From Schizochytrium sp. CCTCC M209059 (lineage: Eukaryota > Sar > Bigyra > Thraustochytrida > Thraustochytriidae), in assembly GCA_000818945.1 (NCBI GenBank), contig KN805388.1:485547-549546 (forward strand): 64,000 nt of DNA, written 5' to 3'. Both the position numbers and the translations under genes were made by a program. This document shows, one piece after another, positions 20,318 to 30,489 of the stretch; the first letter of the stretch is position 1; every line of letters starts with the position of its first letter. The notes beneath the pieces are model-generated. The model did not search any database and was not told the DNA's origin. It saw nothing but the letters and a program-made list of their open reading frames with translations.

Positions 20318-21118
20318 ATGAAAGCGGGCGAGGAAGACGTGAGCGGCGAGGAGGCCGACCGCGAGGAACAGGACGGGGAAGAGGAGGAAGAGGAGGAGGA
20401 CGACCTTGATCAGGAGGACTCCCAGGAAGGCGCACCGCTCAAGGCGGAACGGAGACTGAAAGGTGCAGGATCCGCAAAGAGCGCCCGCAACAGTCTTGTC
20501 GTCAAGGTGGGCATGGTCGGCGACGCCCAGATCGGCAAGACCTCGCTCATGGTCAGATACGTGGAAGGCAAGTTCGACTCGGACTACATCGAGACGCTAG
20601 GCGTCAACTTTATGGAAAAGTCCATCACGCTCAAGAACGCCGAGGTGACCTTTTCCATCTGGGACCTCGGTGGCGAGCGCGAATTCATCAGCATGCTCCC
20701 CCTCGTCTGCAATGACGCGCTCGTCATCCTCTTCATGTTTTCTCTCCCGCAAAAAAGCACCCTCAGTAGCGTGCGCGAGTGGTATCGCCAGGTGCGCGGA
20801 CTGAACAAGCAGGCCTTTGCTTTTTTGATCGGCACAAAGTACGATGTATTCGCCACGCTGCCGCACGAGGAGCAAAAGGAAATTACCAAGCAGGCGCGTA
20901 AGTACGCCCGCGCGATGAAAGCTCCGCTCATTTTCAGTTCCGCATCGCACTCGATCAACGTGCAGAAGATCTTTAAGCTTATTTTTGGCAAGATCTTCAA
21001 TGTTGATGCCAAGGTCCCGGAGATCAAAAAGGTGGGCGACCCTATCATAGAATACATGCCGCAGCCGGAAAAGGCCAGTGCCGCTGCCTCCGAAACCTCA
21101 TCGACCGCTTCCAGCTGA
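20318..21118 (+). CDS. Spg1/Tem1-type Ras-superfamily GTPase
   Basis: This 266-residue protein has a 60-residue acidic N-terminal extension. The G1 P-loop GDAQIGKT is at 68-75. The segment ETLGVNFMEKSI follows, with G3 as WDLGGEREF and G4 as GTKYD in place of the usual NKxD, which is the hallmark of the Spg1/Tem1 group. The C-terminal part has PLIFSSASHSINVQKIFKLI. There is no CaaX prenylation box, as expected for this group. In fungi these GTPases trigger the septation initiation or mitotic exit network; in flagellates and plants the group is linked to cytokinesis and basal-body functions. The start ATG at 20318 is in a strong context (GCGCCATGA). The gene ends only 41 bp from the stop of the convergent phosphatase gene, so the 3' UTRs must overlap. 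Confidence 0.9.
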   Translation: MKAGEEDVSGEEADREEQDGEEEEEEEDDLDQEDSQEGAPLKAERRLKGAGSAKSARNSLVVKVGMVGDAQIGKTSLMVRYVEGKFDSDYIETLGVNFMEKSITLKNAEVTFSIWDLGGEREFISMLPLVCNDALVILFMFSLPQKSTLSSVREWYRQVRGLNKQAFAFLIGTKYDVFATLPHEEQKEITKQARKYARAMKAPLIFSSASHSINVQKIFKLIFGKIFNVDAKVPEIKKVGDPIIEYMPQPEKASAAASETSSTASS

Positions 21119-21159
21119 ATATACAAAATGTCACATATTATGATACCTTTGCCTCTTCT

Positions 21160-24100
21160 TCAGTCGTCTCCGTCGCTAAAATCCCAATCGGAACCAGAAC
21201 CATCTCCGTCATCGCCGTCCTCGTCCTTCCTGTCTCTGTCTACGTCTCCATCTGCGTTTGCGACTCCGTCTGTTTCTGCGTCTACGGCATTCTCGCCGGC
21301 TTCGGCTTGCTTCGTGACTGCATTTTCCGGGCCTCCGCCATGCTCCTCATTGCTGCTGGTTGGCACGTTTTCGACGACCGCCAATGTAGCAGCTGCCGTT
21401 GCAGCTTTCGCTTCGACGGGAGCTTGCTGTTGAGCAGAAACAGAAACGGTGGCCGGGGCGGTATCCTGCGAGGCGCTGGGCGGCGCGCTTGATGCAACAG
21501 GCGGAGTAGGAGGTAGCGAGTCGCCTGCGTCGGGTCCGAATAGCTGCGTAATGGATGTCTTTTCCTTGGTGTGATCTGGCTGGCGATAAAAGGGCTTGAG
21601 AAAGTACGAGTTCTGCAGGTTGCTCTCTTGCATAAACTTGCGCAGACTCTGGCGCGTTCCCGGCAACGTCCAGCGAGAGCCGTAGTGGCCTGATTCTTCC
21701 GTAAAAACGTAGCGGTCGTCTTCCGGCGAGTATCGTACATAACCGGCCGCGACCGTTCCATACGTTCCCTCGCGCTCGTCTCCAAGATGATGGGAATGCA
21801 TGTAGTCTGTCGATGCATCGCCCAGCTTGTCAATATAAAACAGCGAAGTGGTGATGGCGTAACCCGCAGAAGCGTGCTGTGAGAGTGTAGCAGTCTCTGT
21901 AAGATCCAAGAGGGCCTCGTCGTCGCAAGGCATGAGATTGAATACCGTGCTGAGAATCTTGCGGAATTTGGCAGACGTGTCGTCGGGTGGTTGCAAGGCC
22001 GTGTCCATTTCACAAGGTGGGAAAAAGGCAAGGACACGCAGCTCGAAGTCAAAGACGTATGGTGTCTGATTTTGGCCGAATCCTTGCGGGTGTAGCTTCA
22101 GCCATCGAGACAGCTCACGGCTCGCCTTTGGGAGGCTCGCGAGTCCAGGGCGCTGCTCATTATCCGCGACGCAGATCCTTGGATGGACAGCACGCAAATT
22201 CTTAGCATGCTGCTGTAGCTGTTGCAGCGACTGTTGCATGGAGTATGCCTCGCCCATGTTGCGTCGCGCCTCGCTCGTGACCACACGTACGAGGTGCCGT
22301 AAGAGACCTTGCAAGGCGTGCACCGGATTCACAGGTCGCGACAGCACGTCGCCGCTCCTGTTGCCATCTCCGTTACCGAGATAAAATGCACTGTACACAC
22401 TTGCACTTGCACTGTTACTGCTCGTCATGCTCGCCACCTCGGCGTTCACCAGGCGATTCGGCGAGATGCCGGGCGCGACGGTGGCACTGCTGCCATGCCG
22501 CTGCGCGACGCTCTCAATGGCACGACTTACCGCGAGAGGACCGACACCAGAAACAGCAAAGCTCATGCCCGTGCTTGGATTGTCTGCGGGGATAACCATG
22601 GTCGCTGCAGAAACGGCGAGTCCGTCTGGCCCACTGGATACGCCGCCGGATATGCTGCTTGAACGTTTTGGCGCAAAGCCGTCCGCATCCGGGCTCATAC
22701 AGTCCGGCGAGATGAGCGGCATCGGCGCGCCAAGAGGTTCAGGCCCGGGACCGCCGCCTTGCTGGGCCACATGCAAAGCTGTGAGCGAGGCTGGACTGTC
22801 ATGGCTACCTCCAAAATAGGTGGACGTTTCTCCGCGAAGTGATTTCGACACTCGTGCACGCTCGGGACGCGAGTCCATGGTGCGCACAAAGCGATCAATG
22901 GTGCCTCGGGAGAGCAAACGCGACCCGCTGCCCGAGTCTTGCGCGGAGGAGTCCAAATCGCCCCCGACGCTCGCCATGGAAAGATTGTCCGATGACGACG
23001 CCCCTTCCTCGTCCGTGGAACGCTCTTCGTCACTGCAGATCTCGCTACGCCTGCGATTTGTCCCATCGTTAGCACCGCGTCGCGAGCTTCTCCAAAATTG
23101 CCGCGACGGACTGCTCGTGCGGCCATTTCCGCCCTCGTTATCGTCTGCGCCTCCACTTCCCTCGATGACGGAATGGCCACGCGCCCCGCGACGTTCTCGA
23201 TCGTGACGCGCGCGTCGAAGCAGCGAGGACATCTTGGCGGTGGCGGCATTGGCACAGTCTAGCGTAAAGAGTACTGTATTCTGCACTCTTGAACCTGTGC
23301 CTTGCCATCCATTTGATGGAGACTTGCTGCGCTCGGGAGATCGTGACACTGTGCCGTCCGGGCCTGGGTCGTGGGACTGCCACGAACGCAGATTGCTCGC
23401 CCGTCGAGACTGCTGCAGCACCTGGGCGCGCGGCGAAGCTACAGATGTAGATCCTGCGCTACTCACACTACAGCTCGAGTGGGACTGAGGGGAAAGTCGA
23501 GATCGACGAGCTTGTTGGTGCGTAGCGCCCTCGCGGCATGAAACCGGTCGCGCGGATCCACGACCGGAGCGCACCGTGCCATCCGCTGCAATGTCGAGCA
23601 TTTGTGTTGAGATGCTTGAAAGACCAGGGGACAAGGTGCCACTGGGCGAGGGCGGCGGGCCTGAGAGCGGCGCCGACACGGGCGACCGCGGACCCGAGAC
23701 ATCTACCTTGGGAAAACTCGCATCGGTCGACAAATCTCTCGTGCTCGCGCTTCGTGGATTTTCTTCTCTAATTTTGCGTCGCCACGACTGGATGCGTTCT
23801 GCGGCGCGCTTGGAGATGGCAAGCTCCTTGCGCACGCGTGATCCTCGAAAGGCAGCCGTGAGTTTGGTTGAGGCGGAATCCTGGCGCGCGCGACGCAAAA
23901 TGCTCATTTGGGTGCCAATGAGCGCGCTGCTAAAGTGCATGGCATATGTTGCCACATCGCGCACATGGCCCGTTACCTGCGGCTGAACGAGTAGCTGGTC
24001 GCAAATCTCGGAAGCAGTATCTTCTGCCACCATGAGCACCAGACGTGCAGCGCAGACTTGGCCTAGTCGTTGAATTCTCGCATCGCACTTGATGTTCGGT

Positions 24101-27100
24101 GGGAAGCTCTCGAGGTAGCCCAACAATTCCACAGCGGAGGATTGATCGAGATTCTCGAGGGCTGCCTTTTCACGCGCGCCGCCCTCAAGCAGCTGCGAGA
24201 ACTGCCGGTATGCGCTGTCGGATACCGTCATTGTATTTTCGCGTCGCAAACCAAGCTTTGCCAAGAGAAGAAGCAGGTCGATTGTTGCGCTGCGTCGTCT
24301 ACGGTGACGTTTCTGTCGCCCGGCTACCTCCATGTATGTGGGCCGCGGCTTGCCAGCGCCCGTACCCAGCGTTGAACCTGCAAGATCTTCGCTAGGATCT
24401 GGCGCGTCGTTGATGATGTCGAGTTGAGGCATTTCTCGAATAGGTCGACGGCTCTTACCCGAAGCGTTTGTCAGCGTGGGCGACCCTGTGGCGTGCGGCG
24501 CGGCCGTCGACACGGACAAAGGTCGGCCCGGTGTCCGTGTACCAATTGCGAATCGAACCTTGGGCGGGGCAGCGGCGTCACATGCGGGCATGGAGGCTCC
24601 TGGGGGACTTGCAAGCAAGTCGTCATCCGAGTCTTCTTGTGTCTGGATCTTGGGTGGAGAAGGCAACAATGACGAGTGAGGCGAGCCCTCATCTGCCGAC
24701 GCACGCATGGAAAAGGACCCGCTGTGCGGCGACTCTGGCGAGGAAAGCAAGGCGGCAATGTTAATTTCTTCGCGCGCCGATCGTTGCCTCCGGTGCTCAC
24801 CACTGGCGCTGGTGTCGTTGAAGGAAGAAGAGGGCCGAAGCATTTCGAGGTCGATGGATCCTCGCCGCGCAGCATTTGAAGCAGACACTTCGTCGTTCTC
24901 CGTCTCGGCCGCCGCTGCAGCCGCAGCCGCAGTGGCCGCTGAGGCGGCGGCAGCAAGGGCCGTCAGATTGTCCTTTGCGGAAGGCATTGCCAAATTCAAA
25001 GAGACTTCTCCCAATTTGGTCGATGTGCACTGACGAACCTCATCGAGCGCGTGCTTGTATTCTGCATCGAGATTGGCCAATATGGTGTCAAGTCCCGTGT
25101 CGCGCTGCAGCAATCGCATAAACTCAGGGCTGTGAATGGGAAAGCCTGTGAACTTTTCCAATACACCGCCAACGTGCTGCAGCGAGCGCTGAAGACCGGC
25201 AAGTCCCATGGCGCTGGGGTCATCAATGCCTTCCGGATTGCATACAAAGCGACGCATCATACGAAGTGCTTGTCGCAGACCTTTGAAAGCGTTTCCTGCG
25301 GCGATTCCTTTTGGTTTGTGGGCAAGCCAATGAGAAACAATTTGTTCATCCGTGGGCGTCATGGCGTAGCCCATGAGGACCTTGCCCACAACGTTAGTTG
25401 CCGCAGTCTTGTCTTCCGATTCCGGGTCAACTTTGGCGGACTTTTCCTGGGAAGCGCTTCCCGGCGCAGGTGAAACGGGCCGAGGGGTGCCGTGCGCAGC
25501 AGCACCCGAAGAGTGCGGTTCACGGTCGACACCTGATAATGTCTCTGCCTTGGCGCTCGACGACGTGAGTTCCCCTTGTCCCGCGGCCTCGGCTGCAGCC
25601 TCCATATTGATGAGCTCCATGTCGATGCTATAGATTGTCGAGCTCGATGTTCGAAAACGGCGCAAGGAGCCTTGATGGGTATTGCGATTGCCTGGAGTAT
25701 TGTCATCGTGACTCATTCCAGCAAGCACGGGGCTCACGCGCCGCTTGGGATTGGCCCCTGAGGCGGCAGCATCGGTCCCAAAGCTTCGGCCCTCAAGCCC
25801 AGAAGGGGTACTGGACGCAGAGGATGAGGACGAGGACGAACGCATCGAGGAAAATGTCGCAACCGTGCCGCTAGACTGATGTCGCTGCAAGACTGGTCGT
25901 TTTCTTGCTCCTTGAAAAACACTTGGGCCAGTCGCACTGCTGCCATCTCCGTCATCGGCGTTTCCGACGCTGGTACCCGTTGCTTTCGCGTTGGCGCCAG
26001 CAGACGTTGATTCAGAGCCCGTGTCTCCAGCACTGAGGCGTGGTGTGCTCGTGGATGAGCGCGAGGGTCCGTGGCCTTGGTGGGAGGTAGAGCTATTGCT
26101 TGCCTGCTTCAGCGCCGCGCTATTCGAGCTCGGAGGCGGCGTTTCGCGGCCGTTGCCACTCACCGAAGAAGACGTCTCGTCGTCAAGCGAGGTGCCACTT
26201 ATGCTCATGAGTCGTGCAGAGACCCACTTGCTCTGAAGAGGGTGCTCCTCGTGATCATGGAGCGAGAAGGGGTCTTCCATTGCCAGATGCTGGAGAATTT
26301 GTTCATCAGCGACCTGGCCATTGGCGCCGAGAAGGGGCGGGCCCGCTTCGTGAATGTCCGCATGCGCGTCCATAGCAGCATCTTCGTCGACACTTGGTAG
26401 AGAGACTAGCTTGGGTTGCACATTTCCAGCAAGGCTGTCGGCGGGAGAGGGATCCGCGTCGAGGTTACTCTGCGAGCGCTTCATGGGCACCTCGCTGCGC
26501 TCGGTGAGCGCAGCGTCATCCGCCGAAGTTGCGTGGATGAGCTGTTTCTTCTTTTTGGAACGCACAGATTGCAGAGCGCTTTGTTCCTGAAGAATCGTGG
26601 AAATGAAATGGCTCGCCTTGGAGCTTGTCTCGAGTTCGTAGTTGTAGTTGTCGGGCGGCGTCTCAAACAAAACTTGGTTAAGCGCGGTTCGCGTTGCTTG
26701 CGTGCGCGGAGTTTGTTTGCCGAGAAACTCAGAGATGCGGGCTGCAGCTTCGGGACGCGAGAGATCTGGGTCGCAGCCTAGGTGCTCGAAAAGTTCGAGC
26801 TGCTCGCGGAAACCAATGTTTGGGGAGACCTGGCTACGGATGCTTTGCAAACGCTCGATCACCTCTGTGGCCGTGGGATGCGGGTTTTCAGCATACATGA
26901 CATAGGCGGCGCAGATGGTCGCACTGCGACTCACGCCACCTTCGCAGTGCACGAGTACGCGGCCTTGTTGCTCAAAGGCTTGATCGATGAAGGACAGAGC
27001 GTTCTCGAGCTCGCCAAGAATAAAGGCCTCAGGGGTGTCGTCGACACGAACAATTTGATAGCTAAAGGACTCTCTGAACAGAGCGGGCATGCCATTGCCG

Positions 27101-27315
27101 ACGGTGAGAACGTGCGTGATGCCCTTGCTCTTGAGGAGTTCCTCGTTCCCGGCCTCAAGCATGCTGCTTAGGAAGAGTTTACCCGGGATGATCTCGTCCA
27201 GCTTGCCGGTGTCCTCGAGGCCGCCCGTGAGCTCTACAGCGCCCGACACGGCATCCTGCACGACGTCTTGGCCTGTGGTGTTGGCGGCGGTGTCAGCAGC
27301 ATCGGCAGCATCGGT

Positions 27316-27354
<39 letters not shown>

Positions 27355-27405
27355 TGCTGCTGCTGCTGCGGAGGCGTTTTCTCCTCCCGTACTGGCTGCC
27401 GCCAT
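21160..27405 (-). CDS. giant dual-specificity phosphatase with IQ-like motif and long disordered region
   Basis: This is a 2,081-residue protein. After an Ala-rich leader (poly-Ala from GCN repeats), a dual-specificity phosphatase domain spans about residues 67-225. Its general-acid region is VRVDDTPEAFIL and its catalytic loop VHCEGGVSRSA has C154 and R160. Most of the remainder is Ser/Thr/Pro/Ala-rich and disordered. Three structured islands stand out. One is a helical segment near GNAFKGLRQALRMMRRFV. The second is an IQ-like segment, KLTAAFRGSRVRKELAISKR followed by AAERIQSWRRKI, a possible calmodulin site. The third is a conserved-looking C-terminal domain of about 280 residues (WLKLHPQGFGQNQTPYVFDF ... 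GSRWTLPGTRQSLRKFM) not recognised here. The frame opens at a GTG (27420); the ATG at 27405 has A at -3 and G at +4 and is chosen. Substrate unknown. Confidence 0.85.
27309..27368. repeat. AGC trinucleotide repeat encoding poly-Ala
   Basis: The (AGC)n run lies within the N-terminal leader of the giant phosphatase gene, read there as Ala codons on the minus strand. Confidence 0.8.
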
Positions 27406-28153
27406 CGTGCCTGCAAGCACGCAGGTCTGGGTTCTGTCGAGTTGTTGGTGCGGCGGCTGTCACTGCCAAAAAAGATGGACGTGGAGGTCCTGCACTCCAA
27501 GCATGCAAGTCGCGAGCACACCCACGAGCGGTCGCGTAGAAGCGACGGAAGAAGTCGCCTCGCCTCGCCTCGCCTCGCAACACGCGTGTTGCGAGACGCA
27601 GACGGTCTCACGTCAGGCGCGCGCCTCGGCTCGGGTTTGCAGGTTTGAATGAACTGAGCAAAGCAGAAGGCAGAAAGAACTTGAAACGCGAAAGAAAAAA
27701 AGCCAGATGTAAAGGCTTTTCTGAGCATACTATTCAACTATTCAAGTCGAAAAAAGAAAAGAAAAAAAGGGGGCTTTTGAACACGGTTTTGAACATGGTC
27801 CAAGTTGTTTTGAACAGCCAGGGCGAGAATCATCATGATGATCAATGATCTGGAGAGCGCGGCCAGATCCAAGACGTTCACTCACTCGCGCGAGCCCCGC
27901 ACGCCCGCACGCCGCGAGCGCGCGCTCGAGGAGCAGCAGAGCGCCAGGGAAAACGTCGCAGCAGAGCGCCAGAAGAAACGTCGCTGCAGGGCTTTGCACG
28001 GACGCCGCGCAGGAGCGCAAGAGCGAGCGAGGATCCTTCTTTATCCTGGATCTTCTTCGCCGAGGCGGCGCGAGTTGAGCGCGGAGGGCGAAGAGGACGC
28101 GAAGCCGGACGCCAAGGACGCGTGCGAGAGAAGCGGGGACGGGAGTGAGCAAG
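27406..28153. promoter_or_regulatory. divergent promoter, giant phosphatase and p47-like gene
   Basis: These 748 bases contain a CGCCT direct repeat (CTCGCCTCGCCTCGC, near 27557-27577) and an A-rich stretch near 27690-27780. No gene was seen. Confidence 0.5.
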
Positions 28154-29131
28154 ATGCCCAACATTGTCTCGCTTGACGCGCTCAAAAACAAGGGCGGAGA
28201 CGCTGAGGGCGGCAACAGCGGCAGCGGCGCCGGCGGCAACGAGTACTATGCAGGCGGCGCCGGCAGCAACGGCGGCGGCGGTAGGTAAGTAGCTCCCATT
28301 TTTTCTGAGGCCAAGGCAACTAGCTTTGAGGTCGCACGACACCCGGACTGGACGTCACGAGTTTCTGATGTCCATGAATGAACGAAAAAAACGAATGAGT
28401 GCGTAAGGTTGACTGACAAGCGGAGGGACATTTGTATGCCTTCGATTTCTACTTTTCACAGCGGCCAAAATGTCGTCGTTCCTGGCGAAGGCGGCGATGG
28501 GAACGCGGTAAACAGAATCTTCCAGCGGGCAGCGGCGGAAAGCGAGGCTATGGGCACCGATTTGGGCGATGCGCCAACGACAACCCTGACCATGTACCGC
28601 AACGGTTTCGTGGTGGGCGATGGGCCCTTTCGCGAGCTTGGCGTGCCGGCGAATGACCAGTTCTTGGCAAGCATCTCGGAAGGGTTTTGCCCAAGTGAAT
28701 TGGTGGTAAACGGGCAGCCGGCGGCCCTAAAGATCAACGACAAGCGCAGCGAGGACTATGTGCCGCCGCCGTATGTAGCCTTTAGCGGAGGCGGGCAGTC
28801 TGCCGGCGGAGCAATCTCAACCTCGGACTCGTCAGTCATCACGCCTTCGGAGGCCAAGGCTGACGCTGTCACCGTGGACGAGAATGAGCCAAAGATTCGC
28901 GTGCAGGTTATTTTTGCGCACAATCGCAAGCGCCAGGTCTTTAACTTTAACAAGACGCACACTGTGCGTGATCTCATTAGCGTTGTCGACGCCTCGGGCA
29001 ACGTGTCTTCGGCGTACCAGCTCCTTCATTCTGTGCGCGGTCCTCCCAAGCCCGTGTCTGGCGACCAGTTCAGCTTGACGCTCGTCGATGCGGGCATTGC
29101 TGGCGCTGCAGTGACTGTAAAGACCTTGTAA
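28154..29131 (+). CDS. p47/p37-like UBX protein (SEP + UBX), two exons
   Basis: Exon 1 spans 28154-28284 and exon 2 spans 28462-29131, giving 266 residues. Exon 1 starts MPNIVSLDALKNKGGD and ends in a Gly-rich EYYAGGAGSNGGGG, matching the YAGG segment just before the SEP domain of p47. The junction codon AG|C gives Ser, and exon 2 continues GQNVVVPG. The SEP domain reads LTMYRNGFVVGDGPFRELGV ... PSELVVNGQPAALKINDKR. The UBX domain reads IRVQVIFAHNRKRQVFNFNK ... TVRDLISVVDASG ... SLTLVDAGIAGAAVTVKTL. Such proteins are cofactors of the AAA ATPase p97/Cdc48 in membrane fusion and ubiquitin handling. No N-terminal UBA domain is present, so it resembles p37 more than full p47. The ATG at 28154 has A at -3. 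Confidence 0.9.
28285..28461 (+). other. spliceosomal intron of the p47-like gene
   Basis: This intron is 177 bases, with donor AG|GTAAGT and acceptor TTTTCACAG|C. A branch-like TTGACTGAC lies about 50 bases before the acceptor. Removal restores the p47-type reading frame, and the intron itself contains in-frame stops. It is the only clearly supported intron in the window. Confidence 0.9.
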
Positions 29132-30489
29132 TGATGTGTCTTCATTCTTTTGATGGTTCTGCGTTTTTTGTTTGTTTGCTTTTTTGCTTTTCTTTTCTTA
29201 CTGCCTCCACGTGATGCCAACTATACAGACAGACTCTTGGCACCATTCGTTGTTTTCGTGGCCTCTTCACCGTGCGCCGCCAATTATCCTTTACCTCGGC
29301 GTGTCCTGTCAACGATCCATCTGAGTCCAGTTCCTGCTCCTGCAGGCCTTTCGTAAAACCAACTGTGACGAACGATGATGCACATTACAAGCTAGCTGCT
29401 GTTGGCTGGAAGCTCTTTCTTTCTTACTCACAGTCCCCAACAGCTAGCACTGCAAACAAGGCAGGCCTGGTAGACAGACACAACGAGCAGCCGTGAAAAA
29501 AGAGAATTTCTTTGCAGCTGCGTCCAGCTCGCTCATCGCGTGTGCTGGCTGTGCTGGTCAGTCAAACTGGCAGCCAGGGTCAAACTCGCAGCCAGGCGAC
29601 CATTGAGCAGGCTCGCTCCACGAAATCAACTTTGATGGCCACCGATTTTCGTCGTCACCCTGATAGAAATCGTGCAACAAAGCTCCTCGTGCGCGCAGCC
29701 ACCGACCAGCCATCCTGCAGCTGACTGTGCAGAATGATGCATGCAGGCTCGCGGACCCGCGACCGTCCACAGCCCTCCACAGGTTCACCGCAAAGGCCGC
29801 CCCCCTCCCTCCCCCATCTTATCCATATCCCGCGCTCTCCACCGCGGCCCCGCACCTAGCAATCCCTTTCTATTCGGCGCCGTAAGTCGCCCAAACGCCG
29901 TTGCAAGTGCGCTATCAAGTGGCTGCAAGTGACGTCCCGCCGCCGCCTTCCCTACAGCTCTTCCCGCAGCCGTGGAAGCGGCCACTCCAGGCTCCGCCCT
30001 CCGCGCGTTGGCGTTGGCAAGTGCACAATGGCGCGGCGCAAGTGGAGAATCCGTCTCTGCGCACTTGCGGGCGGTGGCGAGGGGCAAAAGGGCGCACAGC
30101 GGTCCCGTTCTCGCGCGCGCTTTCACCCTTTTTTCCCTCGTCCCTCCCGTTGCCGAGTTGCGGCCGCCACTGTTGCGCCGCCGCCGCGCAAGTCGAGTAT
30201 TCGCGTTTGCCCGACTGCGCGGGCGCTTTGGCACTGTGAGCCGCGCCGCGTCGCTCCCTCTCCTCCGGTTCCTTTCTTTTCTTTTCTTTTCTTTCTTTCT
30301 GTTCTTCTTTGCGAGCGCTGTCTGCTTGCGGCGGTCTTGGACGGAAACGGGAAACCGCGGCCAGACGGCCAGGCGGCGGCGCGGCGGGCGGCTTGCGCGC
30401 GCGGCGGAGGAGCGGGAGGCCGGCGCGAGGCGGCGCGGCGCGGAGCGTTCTTGGCGCGGGCTTGGCGCGGTCTCGCCGCGACGCAGGAG
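29132..30489. promoter_or_regulatory. intergenic region and promoter of PP2A B56 gene
   Basis: No gene is recognised in these 1.36 kb. The distal half carries the p47-like 3' UTR. The proximal part is GC-rich and contains the GCAAGT motif cluster (29903-30203) and a TTTCT-rich tract (about 30278-30305). The PP2A frame is open back to 29929, but the added sequence is Arg/Ala/Pro-rich without domain character. Confidence 0.55.
29903..30203. promoter_or_regulatory. cluster of GCAAGT-N5-AT motifs upstream of PP2A B56
   Basis: Plus-strand sites lie at 29903-29915 (GCAAGTGCGCTAT), 30017-30029 (GCAAGTGCACAAT), 30038-30050 (GCAAGTGGAGAAT) and 30188-30200 (GCAAGTCGAGTAT, followed by TCG). They are about 290-590 bp before the ATG. 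The last site matches the guanylate-kinase site at 5184-5199, read on the other strand, over GCAAGTCGNGTATTCG. Confidence 0.5.

Noticed and set aside
29929..30489. In-frame N-terminal extension of 187 codons on PP2A B56
   Set aside because: Low-complexity Arg/Pro/Ala sequence containing the GCAAGT motif cluster; the family N-terminus starts at 30490.
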